Shown here: positions 34,933 through 45,684 of the stretch, piece after piece
How the letters are laid out: each line of letters begins with the position of its first letter
Position numbering within the stretch: position 1 is the stretch's first letter
NCBI GenBank assembly: GCA_022578965.1
Contig: MU400739.1
Coordinates: 1-62,160 of the forward strand
DNA: 62,160 nucleotides
DNA from: Xylaria sp. FL1777
Lineage: Eukaryota; Ascomycota; Sordariomycetes; Xylariales; Xylariaceae
Reading direction: 5' to 3'
Translations under genes and position numbers: made by a program
Notes under the pieces: generated by a model
Told to the model about the DNA's origin: nothing
The model's database searches: none
The model's input: the letters and a program-made list of their open reading frames with translations, nothing else

Positions 34933-35157
34933 TGACACGGGACCATAGGGGCCTGGCAGATCAATTGGTGGGTCTGCCATGGATGTGGCCACTATGGGGT
35001 CCGTGCTTGGTGCCTGGTGGGCCTGACGGACCTGCCATCTGGTAGCAGCTGTAGCATAGGGCTATAAGTGCGTTTCTGTGGGCACCACCCACAAGAAATG
35101 CACTTAGAGTTCTATATCTTCAATATTACAGTTGCACTCCCATGAGAAACCTTCTCA
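34933..35157 (+). repeat. 3' LTR of the young chromovirus
   Basis: 225 bp, TGACACGG to CTTCTCA. I found no difference from the 5' LTR. It is followed by CATAT, the right target-site duplication, and then by the resumed sequence of A copy 1. Confidence 0.96.
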
Positions 35158-35162
35158 CATAT
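35158..35162 (+). repeat. Target-site duplication of the young element, right (CATAT)
   Basis: CATAT follows the CA end of the 3' LTR and matches 27403-27407. Confidence 0.95.
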
Positions 35163-35215
35163 AAAAGAAAAAAAAAGAAAAAATACTTACAAAAAATTAT
35201 TAAAACAATAATTTT

Positions 35216-35228
35216 AAAAAAAAAGAAA
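35216..35228 (+). other. Candidate polypurine tract of family A (copy 1)
   Basis: A 13-base pure purine run (A9-G-A3) ends four bases before LTR 3. The same run precedes LTR 4 and LTR 6. It is the expected primer for plus-strand synthesis in an LTR element. Confidence 0.55.
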
Positions 35229-35231
35229 TAA

Positions 35232-35725
35232 TATTACGAAATTAGCACAAAAGTAGCTTTTAAAGCAGCTTAATGTTTTTATATATATTTTGCACTTTTT
35301 TTTTTGCTAGCTAAAGCTAAAATTACGTAATAATTTATTTAGCTTACTAAGTTTATAGTAATTTAAGGGTTATTAAGCTTATAATAATTTAAAGCTTATT
35401 AAGCTTATAATAATTTAGTGCTTACTAAACTTGCAATAATTTAAAAAAAGTTATTATTTTTTTTATTTTTTTTTTGTTTATATAATTATGCACTTTTTAT
35501 ATTTAGTTATTTATTTAGTTTTAGTTCTTTAGCTATTAATTTTTTATAACTGCTAAGCATTAATATATTTATTACTTTTAATTTTTTAAGATCTTTATTA
35601 ATATATAGTAGTAAAAATACCTTAAAAACCTCCTTAACGGACTACTATTAAGGATTTTATTATTACTTGCAAATTAAGACCTTAAAGGCAAACCTGTTAT
35701 ATTAATATATAACAGGTTTATTATA
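35232..35725 (+). repeat. Family A LTR 3 (3' LTR of copy 1)
   Basis: 494 bp, more heavily mutated than LTR 2. It starts TATTAC (from TGTTAC) and ends GGTTTATTATA. It is followed directly by the middle of another A internal region, so it also forms the left border of A copy 3. Confidence 0.86.
35691..35718 (+). other. 28-bp palindrome at the 3' end of the family A LTR
   Basis: AACCTGTTATAT and ATATAACAGGTT are perfect inverted arms around TAAT. The structure is perfect in LTR 3 and LTR 6. In LTR 1, 2, 4, 5 and 7 one or both arms carry transitions. It lies 8-35 bases from the LTR end and could form a hairpin in the U5 RNA. Confidence 0.75.
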
Positions 35726-37663
35726 TAATTATACTAAAAAATAGTTATTAAAAGCAAAAAAGCTTAAAAACTATAATTTAAAGCTTAACTAAAAATAAAA
35801 ACAAAACAAAGCGCAATAATATTTAAAGTGCAAAATAAAACAAGCATTTAAACATTTTATAAAAAAAAATCAAAAAACAAAATAAATACTTGCTAAAAAA
35901 GCAATAAGTAGCTAAAAAAACTAAAGCTTTATATAAAGTTTAATATAATAACTAATAAAACTAATTTAAAATTAAATTTATATATTAAAAAAAAAAATAT
36001 AATACTTTAATTAACTTAAAAGCATAAGCTAATATAATTTTACTTAAAGTAATAAAACAAAATAAAATTCTTTAGAAATATAAGCAAAAATTCTAAAAAA
36101 TTAAAAGATTTAATAAAAGTACTTTTAGCTATAATAATAATTATATATTTAAAAAAACTAAACTTTTTAATATATTTATATAAAAATATAAAAAACAAAT
36201 TATATTAAATATTACTAATATATTTAATTATAATATTATTTTAGAAATATTATAGCTAAAAACTAGCAACTTTTTAATTTAATAAAAAGCAAAAACTATT
36301 AATTAAAAAAGTAAAAAATAAAGCAAAAAAATCAGAAAAATCGCAAAAAAAATCTTAAACAAAATACTAAAAGTATATTATAGATTTTATAAACTATTTA
36401 AAAAAAAAAAAAAAAAAAAACTTCTTAAATATAGCTTATAAAATTACTATATTTTTATTAAGAAAAAATATTAACTAAAGCTTTATTAAATATACTATAT
36501 AAGCTTAAATAAAACAAACGCTTTATAAAAATATATTTAAAAAAATCTAGCAAAAAAATTTTTAAAAAAATCTTAATTATTTATTAAATACTTTATAGTA
36601 TTAATACTTAAAATAAAAAATAAAAAACAATTAATTAATAAAAAAAAAAAACTAGTATAGCAAATAATAATTAATTACTAACTATTAAACATAATTATTA
36701 TTATAAATAAATATTTTTTTATTTTGCTAATAATTATAAAAAAAAACATTAGTTAAGCAAAATAGTTTATAGTAGTTAATATTTTAAATAAATATTATGC
36801 TATTAAAATAGCTAAAAAAAAAAAATAAAAAACTGCTATATAAACAATATATAAATTATATAAATATATAGTTATGCTATAAAAACTATAAAACATATTA
36901 GTTAGCTTTTAATATATAATAATAACAATTTTATAAAAGTTTTTAAATAAGTTTATGTTTATTTATTTAAATAATATTTTAATTTACTTTAAAATATTAA
37001 AAAAACATAAAAAACATATAACTTAAGTATTAAAAATACTTAAATAAGCAAAATTATAACTTAATATAAAAAAGTATATATAATATATATAAAAAATTAA
37101 CTTTTTAAGATTTATAATTACTTTAAAACAAATATAAATTTAATAGTTAAAAATTAACATAATATAAAACTAAAAAATATTTAATTAAGCTACTATTATA
37201 AATATATAATAAGCATTAAAATTTTTAAACTATGTTTAAATGTTAATTTAAAACTTTAAAAAAATAGTATTTTATTTTATAAAATATACAAAAAAAAAAT
37301 ATAAAAAAAAATCTTTTTTAATTTTAAAAAAAGCCTAAAAAGCTTTTAAAGAACTAAAACTAAAAGTTATTTTTAACTTTATAGTTAAACTACTTAATTT
37401 ATAAAAAAAAAAAAAGCTAAAAATAAATGCTTTAAATAATATAATTACAAAAGTTTTAAAATAACTAAAAAACAACAAAAAATAACATTTAATAGCTTAT
37501 TACTTTAAAGCATTATAAAACGCAGTATTATAATATTTTATATATAACAAAAAACTGTTTATAATTATTATAGCACTTAAAAAATAAAAATTGTTTTTTA
37601 TAAAAACTATAAAACTAATTAAGATTTATTTAAATTATTAAAACTTAATAAAATTTATAACTA

Positions 37664-37713
37664 ACGTGGTTTATAAACAAATAAACTATTTAAGCAAGTG
37701 AACTACTTTTTAC
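37664..37713 (+). repeat. Element D left terminal inverted repeat
   Basis: 50 bp from ACGTGG to CTTTTTAC, inverted relative to 39477-39526. The two ends differ at five positions, all transitions. Confidence 0.88.
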
Positions 37714-39476
37714 TAGTTTATTATATTTAATTATTAATAATATTATAACTAAAGCAATTATTATTAAAAATTAATCGGATTTTAATTTATTACTTGTTTT
37801 TATATTTTTATTACAAGTTTTTGCATTATAGCTAGTTTTGCTGCACTGTTTATATTATTGCTAGCATAGCATACTTAGCTTACTACTACTACGATTTTTT
37901 AACGTTTATAACTGTACTAAGTTCTGCATATCTTTTTAAGCAATTAAATTTATTGTATTTTTTACTATAAGACTTTTTTTATTTTATAAGCGCCTTTTTT
38001 TACTTTTTTAGCGTTTATTAAGTGCTTTATTTGCTTTTTAAACCTTTTAGACTTTATTTTTTATAAAGGTGACTTAATGCGCTAACATTTGATTTAATTT
38101 TGCAAGCTAGTTAACAGCTTTTAAAATTAGCCCTAGAAAGCTTTTTTAGTAACTAAAGATTTAGCTTTTAATAAAAATTAACTGCGCGCTTGCTTTTTTA
38201 GCAGTTTTTAGTGTTTAGAAAACTTAAGGTTTAAGTAAGTTAATAGTATTAAAAATTAGCGTTAGTAATTATAACTGTATATTTAGCTTTAAAATTATAG
38301 CTTGCGGATTATAAAGTATTAAACTTAACCTTTAAAAACCTTTTTAAATATTAAATTCTAAAAAAGTAGCAAAAAAGGCCTTTTTAAACGCAATAAGAAA
38401 TTTAAGCTTAATAATATAGTTAATATATAACTTAACAAATTTATTAATTTAATAATTATATGCTTGCTTTAAAACGCTATAAAGCTTAACGTTAAATAGT
38501 TAAGTTAAATATAATAAGTAAAAAAGCAAAACAATAGTTATAATATATTGTTTTTTATAATACTTTTTAAACTTAGCTAATATATAACTTTTGTGCTAGT
38601 TTAGCACTAATAATTAATATTTGCTTACTTAAAACAGCTAAGTATATTTTTTAAAGTGTTTTATTTATTTTAATCTTATATTATTGTTTGTTTATTTATT
38701 TAAACTAGTATTAAGTACTTAATCGGTTAAAAAGTTAGTGTTTTAGTATTAATGCTTAAAATAGTAAACCCTTTAAAGAACAATATAAAGCAAAATAAAT
38801 AAACTGCGTAAATTAATCAAACAAATTGCTATTAATTATTTTTTATTACTAAGCTGCACTGCTTTATGTTTTTTACGTTAATTAGCACGTATAATAACTA
38901 TATATAAACAGATCTAGCTTATTATAAACTTAGTTTTGTTAAAGTTTTAAACATTGTTATTATAAATGCTATATTGCGTTTTTATATATATATAACGCTT
39001 AAACTATGCGCTAATAATTTTTGGATTTTTATATAATGCTTTTTAATAATTGTAAGCACGCGTAAACTACAATTTAAGCTTTTTATAGCAATTAACAAAG
39101 TTATAAGCCTAGTGCTTGCTAACAAGCAGTTTGTTTTACAAGTTATATAAAAAATTAGCTATATTTTTTATAAAAGCATAAGCAAGGAAATATTCTTGCT
39201 TATTTAAATTAAAAATATACTTAAAAAAGACATTTTTTTTAATTAAATTAAGTTTATGCATATTAGCGCGAGTTTTGTTTTAAGCAGTGCAACCGTTTAT
39301 TTTGTTATATAGTGTAATGCAAGAAATATTGTAGATTTTGCAAACGCGTTAAACACTAAGTTTTTAAAATAACTAAATAGCTTAAAAAGCTAATTGCAAT
39401 TTAGCTTTAATTAAATTGTTTAATATTTTATTATTAATAAATTATTATGCAACAAAGGAAAAATATACGTGTTAAG

Positions 39477-39526
39477 GTAAAAAGTGGTTTATTTGCTTAA
39501 ATAGTTTACTTGCTTATAAACCACGT
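39477..39526 (-). repeat. Element D right terminal inverted repeat
   Basis: Reverse complement of the left repeat with five transitions; followed by the TA target duplication. Confidence 0.88.
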
Positions 39527-40504
39527 TACATAAAAGATTATTAAATAACATAAGAATTAAATAGTTTTTTTTTTAAGTTTAACTTTAAAATATGTTATAT
39601 TAAAAGAAAAAAAAACATTTAAGCAAACATACTTAGTTAACAAAATTAAAAAAAATTTAAAGTTCTAAAAAAAAACATTTAAGTATTATATTTTTAAAGA
39701 AATAAAAGCTTAAAAATCAAAGTTATACTTAAAAACTTTACAAATATATAGTGATAATAAGCTTATAACTTAAAAAAATTAGTATAACTATAAAAACACA
39801 AAAGATTAAAAAATAACAAGCTAATATATAAACATAAGGTTTATTTACTAAAATTTTTATAAAACAAGTTTATTAAAAAATTTTATAAATACTTATTATA
39901 TAAATACTAAAAAGCAACAAAAATAGTTTAATAATTATAAAAAAAGTATAATTTTTTAAAACTATAAAACATAATTAAATTAATTATAAAAAAGTATAAT
40001 ATTTGTAATAAAGCTAAAGCAGCTTAATATAAGCTTTATAAACTATTATAATTTATATAAATACTTAAATAAATATAGCATACTATTGCTTAAGATTTTA
40101 TTATAATATTACTTTTATTAACTAATCTAGTTATAAAAATATAATATAATAAAATATAAGTTATTATTAATAAATTTATTAAGTATGTTTATTTTTTACT
40201 GTTTAAAGGAGATATAATAGCTAAATAATTTATATATGCTTTTATATATTAATATTTAAATAAACATAAGCTATTAAAAAAAATTATTTTAAACTAAAAT
40301 AAATTGTTTACTTTTAAGTTTAAAACTAGCTTTTTTAAACTTATTAGTATTAAACTAAAGTTTTTAACTGCTTACTACTTATAAACAAATAAACAAACAA
40401 AAAAACTAAACTAAATATTAAAACAATATTTATAAAGTTATATTAACTATTAATAAAATAATTAAGTAAAACTATTATTAATAATATAAATTTTATATAA
40501 TATA

Positions 40505-42699
40505 TATATTGTATTACTTAAGCTAACGGCTTATTAGCTATACCGGTTTTTATTTTTTATATATATAAGTAAAAACCGTGCTTATAGGTTAAAAGCAAGC
40601 CGTAAACAGCTTATTTTTTTCTTAGTAGCTAAGTAAAAACATCTTATATTTATTTTTAGGTTGCACTAGTTTTGCTATGATTTTATTAAGTGCTTTACTT
40701 TTTACTTTTTTGCTTTTAGGTTGTTTGTTTACTTGTATTATACTATTAACTAAGTGTGTGCACTTTTATATAATTACTTTATAGTTTTTTTTTTTTTGTA
40801 TTTTTTTTGCTTTGTAGTTTGCTTGCTTTAGTATTATTGCTTGCTTTGTGCTACTTATAGCAGTTTTTTTAGTTTTAGTATTTACTTAGCTAAGTATACT
40901 GCTTTTTTTTTTTAGTTTTTTTTTAAACTTTTTTTTATTATATTATTAATGCATTATAGTTTGCTTGCTTTAGTATTATTGCTAGCTTTTTGCTACACTA
41001 GTTTTTTTATAACTAAGTTATAACTAAGTTATAAGTAAAGTTAATTGCTTATTATTTTTTAGTTTGCTTTTTATATATTTATTTTTCGAGCTGCTTTTAT
41101 GCTTTTTATAATAAGCTTATTAAGTAAGCATAGCTTATAAATAGTTTATATATTAAGCAGTATAAAGTAGTAATAAATAATAAGTTATTTTATTTAGCTA
41201 CTTATGTTAATCTTTTTTTTTTTAACTATTAATTTTATTACTTTTATTATTATTACTACTATATGCTTAGCTTATGCTTGCTTTAATATATTAAAATGCT
41301 TAGTTTATAATATAATTAGTTATTAATATGTTATAATTATATAAAAATTTACTTTGTTATAGCTATTATACTTTTTGTAGTATATATTTATAACTAGCTT
41401 AGCTTAAATATATATATTAACTAGTATTAAACTTATATATTTAAAGTTATAAGTTATTTTGCTGTAGTTTTTATTAGTTATTTAATTTATAGTATTAAAT
41501 AAAATAGCTAACGGTTTACTATTATATAGTTTAAGCTTTTATAATTGCTTATTGTTATGCTTTTTTGCTATAATGCTAATCTTTAAAATAAAGGTAAATG
41601 CTTTAGTGCTTTACGCTAAAGTATTATTAATAGCTTTAGAATTTATATTTATTAAGCACGCTAAAATGCTTAAGCTATGCTATTACTATATTGCTTATAT
41701 TATAGTAATATATTATGTATTTTTTATTGCTGTTTTTTTTATGCTAACTATATAAAAATATTAATAATTTTTATGCTTGTAATATTATTAGTAAGTTTAC
41801 TAAGTGTTTATAATACAAAAAAAGTAAAGTAAGCGCTAAAGGTAGCAGTTATAGTTTTATAAATATTTTTAACTATATTAATGTTTGCATATTTTTAAGC
41901 TTTACTTTATGCTTATTTTAACTATTAAAGTTCTTTTAGTTTTAAGTGCTGCTAATAATTTCTTAGCTTAAAGAAATTAATAAAAAACTTTAATTGTTTG
42001 TTAAAGCTTGCATAGCTATGTGTTATTTTTGTACTAATAAAAATATTTAAGCTGTATTTATAGCTAGTACGCAACTTTAAGTTATAATTAAAAAAGCAAA
42101 AAAAGCTGCAATAAATAAAAAAGCTAGAAGTTTTATATAAATAAGCTAATTAAAAAGTATTTACATAATTTTTAAAGGTTAGCATTATTATATATTTAGT
42201 AGCTAAGAGTTTCGGTAAATTTTAGTGTTTAATGCTTAATAAAGTTGCTTAATTGCTTTGCTTTTTTATAATATATGCTTTTTAATTTCTATAGTTTTAT
42301 GTTTGTAATTTTATATTGCTGTTTTTAGTATTTTATTATATTATGTTTTATTTTAAAGTTTATAAACGTAAGTTTATAATAAGCAGCTTTTTTAAAACTA
42401 TAAATAACAAACAGCTTTATAATAGTTGCTTTAGCTTTTGCTTTATAATTATAGCAGACTTTTTTTAGCTTAAAAGAAAGCTAGTATTAATGCTTAGCTA
42501 TTTTTGCTTTATGTTTAAAAGCCTTTATTTCTGTATTTTTGCAGCTATTTATAACCTAATTAATTTTTTAGTTACGTTGTAATAGCTAAGCCTTTTTGTA
42601 TTTAGAACTTATTTAGTTATTCCACGTGCTTTTTTTAGGTCGCGCAATAACCGGTAGCTTAGTTGAAAATTTGTTTGCTTTTTTAATGTGCTACAGGTG
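40505..42699. mobile_element. Element C copy 2 (unknown class)
   Basis: A 2195-bp insertion in A copy 3. TTTTATATAATATA occurs on both sides (40491-40504 and 42700-42713), suggesting a 14-bp target duplication. The uninterrupted site is seen in copies 1 and 2. There are no LTRs or clear terminal inverted repeats. The left end folds: CGGTTTTTA (40544-40552) with TAAAAACCG (40570-40578), inside ACGGCTT/AAGCCGT. The right 110 bp is less mutated (CCACGTG, GGTCGCGC, ACCGG). A 67-codon ORF at 41552-41755 is low-complexity and probably not a gene. The long duplication would fit a non-LTR retrotransposon, but no poly(A) or coding signal supports that. Confidence 0.68.
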
Positions 42700-43437
42700 T
42701 TTTATATAATATATTAATAAATAAAAATATAAACATATTTTTGCATAAAGCTATTTATAAACAGCAAGCAACTACTAAAAAACAAAAAAAAACATTAATA
42801 AAAACACTTGTTATTTTAATTATAGTACTTTAAGCAAGAACTATTATAACAAAAATTAAAACATTACAAGCTAAACTATAACTATGCTTTTAATTTTTAT
42901 AATAATAAATGTTAATATACTACAATAAAAAACAAACTAAAAAACTAACCTTTAAAAAGAAAAATAAGGTTTACTTGTTATAATAAAAACAAAATATAAA
43001 TACTAATATTCTTTAAATTAAAACAAAACAACTAAGCAATAAATTAAAATTTAAGAAATTTAGCCTTTTTAAAATTAAAAAAATCATTTTATTTATTAAC
43101 TATAAACTATTATTACTAAAGAATATATAAATTTACTTTATTTTTTACATTTTTTTACTAAAACTAGCACTTATTAAAATATTTATTAAAATATAACTAA
43201 AAATAAAAATAAATTAAAACGTTTATAAAGTTAAAAGTATACTAAATTTTTATTAAAACAATAATAATCTAAAGTATTTTATTAAATAAAAAAAATACTT
43301 ATATGTTAATAATATTTAAAAACTTAAAAAATACTTAAAAACTACTAAAGTAGTTATAAATTAGTTTTACTGCTAATACTTTAACTGCTTAAAACTAAAA
43401 AAAGAAAATTAACTTTAAAAAAAACGCTTAAGAAATT

Positions 43438-43827
43438 TTAATTAAACTTAAATAAAGCAGCTTATACTGCTTTAGCTTGCTTTTTTTGTTGTTTTTGCTT
43501 TTTTATTAGCGCTTTTTGTTCTTTTTTAATACGCTTTATTTTATTTAGTTCATTTAAAAACTAAAGCTTTTATTAAACTATTTTAATACTTTTTATTTTT
43601 AAAAAACGTTTTTATATATAAAGCTAAGCTAATTTGCTTAAAACAAAATTAAAGCTATTTTAAGCTTGTTTTAATTTTTTTTAAACTAAAAGTAATTATT
43701 ATTTTGCTTGCTTTTTTTTTTTTTTAAAACAACAATGTTTAAAAACTATATTATTAATTAAATTAATTAAAGCTTTTAATTTGTTATAAAAGCAACTAAC
43801 ATATATACGTTTAAAACAATAAAACAT
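43438..43827 (-). pseudogene. Decayed antisense ORF at the 3' end of family A (copy 3)
   Basis: Same 390-bp minus-strand span as in copy 1 (26861-27250), with ATG at 43827 and end at 43438, and no length change. It shows the Lys/Gln-rich C-terminal half, with stops in place of other residues. Function unknown. Confidence 0.58.
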
Positions 43828-44053
43828 ATTATTTGTTGTTTTGCATATTAATAACTAATTAAAGCAGCAAAAGCAAAGCATAACTTTATAACTAATAAAA
43901 TTAATAAAAAAGGCAAAAATAAGTTTTTGCTTTGTTTTAAATAAGCAGTTAGTTTTTTTAATGCATTTTAATGTTATAACATATAAAAAAAAAGAAAAGA
44001 AAAAATATTTACAGAAAATTATTAAAATAATAATTTTAAAAAAAAAGAAATAA

Positions 44054-44547
44054 TATTATAAAATTAGCACTAAAGTAGCTTTTAAAGCAGCTTAATGCTT
44101 TTATATATACTTTATACCTTTTTTTTTGTTAACTAAAGCTAAAATTATATAATAACTTATTTAGCTTATTAAGCTTATAATAATTTAAAGCTTACTAAGC
44201 TTATAGTAATTTAAGGCTTATTAAGCTTATAATAATTTAATGCTTATTAAACTTACAATAGTTTAAAAAAAGTTACTACTTTTTTTATTTTTTTTTTGTT
44301 TATATAATTATATATTTTCTATATTTAGTTATTTACTTAGTTTTAGTTCTTTAGCTATTAATTTTTTATAACTGCTAAGCATTAATATATTTATTACTTT
44401 TAATTCCTTAAGACCTTTATTAATGCATAGTAATAAAAGTACTCTAAAAACCTCTTTAATAAACTATTATTAAGGATTTTATTATTATTTATAAATTAAG
44501 ACCCTAAAGGCAAACCTGTTATATTAATATATAACAAGTCCGTTATA
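44054..44547 (+). repeat. Family A LTR 4 (3' LTR of copy 3)
   Basis: 494 bp, TATTATAAAATTAGCAC to AGTCCGTTATA, with the polypurine tract just upstream. Its right neighbour is unassigned sequence F. Confidence 0.86.
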
Positions 44548-45189
44548 ATTAGCTTTAGCTTTTACTAATAAAAAAACTAGTATAACTAGTAATTTTAATA
44601 GCTAGTTTGCTAAAACGTTTAATTTGCTTATTTTATATATAATTTTTATGCTAAAATATTTAATAGCGTTTAAAAAACGTATTATTTTTACTAGTTGTTT
44701 TGTTTTTATTTTTATTATTATAAAAAACTTATAATTTATACAAATAATAACTTTTTTACTTTTTATTTAATATTGCTAATATTAAAATGTTAATATTATA
44801 ATTAGCAACTTTTTTTTTTGTATTAAATAATGCAATTAATATGCTTTAAGCTTTTTTAAAAAATATGCTATTAAATGTAAAAATATAGTTGTTTTATAAA
44901 AATGCAGCTGCATTAAATATGCTTTAATATAATATATACTTAAGTTAATATTTATTACAAATAAAAACTTTTAATTAAAAGTTTAAACAATTAATATAAT
45001 AATAATAGCTTTATAGATTTTTTATTATATATTTTTAGTTTTTATGCTTAATTTTACTTTTTAGTTTTTAGGTTTTTTTATTAGCGTAATTAATAATGCA
45101 ATAATTAATAAATAATTTTTAATAAAATGCTTAAAATAATTTATAGCGTTTATAAATGCTTTTATTTTTATAATAATTTTAAGTATAAA
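44548..45189. other. Unassigned AT-rich sequence F, first segment
   Basis: 642 bp between LTR 4 and A copy 2, with no ORF, no repeat partner and no motif I recognise. It continues at 52896 on the far side of A copy 2, as shown by that element's ATAAA target duplication (45185-45189 and 52891-52895). Confidence 0.5.
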
Positions 45190-45684
45190 TGTTACGAAAT
45201 TAGCACAGAAGTGGCTTTTAGAGCAGCTTAATGCCTTTATATATACTATGCACCTCTTTTTTTGCTAGCTAGAGCTAAAGTTATATAACAACTTACTTAG
45301 CTTACTAGGTTTACAGTAATTTAAGGCTTACTAAGCTTACAGTAATCTAAAGCTTATTAAATTTATAGTAATTTAATGCTTATTAAACCTGCAATAATCC
45401 AAAAAAAATTACTACTTTTTTTACTTTTTCTTTATTTATATAATTATGCATTTTTTATATTTAGTTATTTACTTAGTTTTAGCTTTTTAGCTATTAATTT
45501 TTTTATAACTATTAAGCATTAATATACTTATTACTTTTAATTCTTTAAAACCTTTATTAATACATAGTAATAAAAGTACTTTAAAAACTTCTTTAACGGA
45601 TTACTATTAAAAATCTTATTATTACTTGCAAATTAAAACTTTAAAAGCAAACCTGTTATATTAATATATAATAAGTTTATTATA
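45190..45684 (+). repeat. Family A LTR 5 (5' LTR of copy 2)
   Basis: 495 bp, TGTTACGAAATTAGCACAG to AGTTTATTATA. It retains an intact TGTTAC end. Confidence 0.9.

Larger units (their letters stand above)
27408..35157 (+). mobile_element. Young, apparently complete Ty3/gypsy chromovirus
   Basis: A 7750-bp LTR retrotransposon of ordinary base composition inserted in decayed A copy 1. The 225-bp LTRs (TG...CA) look identical on reading and are flanked by CATAT duplications, so the insertion is recent. The internal part holds a long leader, a gag ORF and a large ORF for zinc fingers, protease, reverse transcriptase, RNase H, integrase and chromodomain. It is the only long coding sequence in the window. 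Possible defects are a -1 frame change between the Gag capsid and the zinc-finger region and DPG in the protease active site. If the frame change is bridged, the element could still be mobile. Confidence 0.97.
20563..35725 (+). mobile_element. Family A Ty3/gypsy retrotransposon, copy 1 (hypermutated, host of the young element)
   Basis: LTR 2 (20563-21057) and LTR 3 (35232-35725) bound an internal region that is collinear with A copy 2. It is interrupted at 27408-35157 by the young chromovirus. Without that insertion it is about 7.4 kb, roughly 290 bp shorter than copy 2 because of a deletion near 21240. Decayed reverse transcriptase, RNase H and integrase lie in the order typical of Ty3/gypsy. 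Five-base flanks of the two LTRs do not match (GGTAA before, TAATT after), so the right flank has been rearranged. The minus-strand ORF at 21983-22252 is the antisense of a Lys-rich stretch and is not a gene. Confidence 0.85.
37664..39526. mobile_element. Element D, Tc1/mariner-like DNA transposon (decayed)
   Basis: An 1863-bp insertion with 50-bp terminal inverted repeats starting ACGTGGTTTATAA, flanked by TA on both sides (37662-37663 and 39527-39528). A TA duplication and this length fit the Tc1/mariner superfamily; fungal Fot1/pogo elements are about 1.9 kb. The site is intact in A copies 1 and 2 (TTTATAACTATAC-type), confirming the insertion. No transposase ORF remains and I could not locate DDE/D residues, so orientation is unassigned. 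The interior is AT-rich but keeps more TpC, GpA and CpG than surrounding A sequence. Confidence 0.82.
35726..44547 (+). mobile_element. Family A Ty3/gypsy retrotransposon, copy 3 (5' truncated, carries D and C)
   Basis: The internal sequence begins at a point equivalent to about 23228 in copy 1, so roughly the first 2.2-2.5 kb of internal sequence is missing. From there it is collinear with copies 1 and 2 up to LTR 4, apart from two insertions: D (37664-39526) and C (40505-42699). The RT box YLNN is at 36964-36975. RNase H follows to about 37600 and integrase lies at about 39985-40440, with the first zinc-site Cys changed to Tyr. The right flank after LTR 4 (ATTAG) has no matching duplication on the left, as expected for a rearranged copy. 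Confidence 0.82.

Noticed and set aside
41552..41755. 67-codon ORF in element C as a functional gene
   Set aside because: Hydrophobic, low-complexity product typical of AT-rich DNA; the matching region of C copy 1 gives no support.
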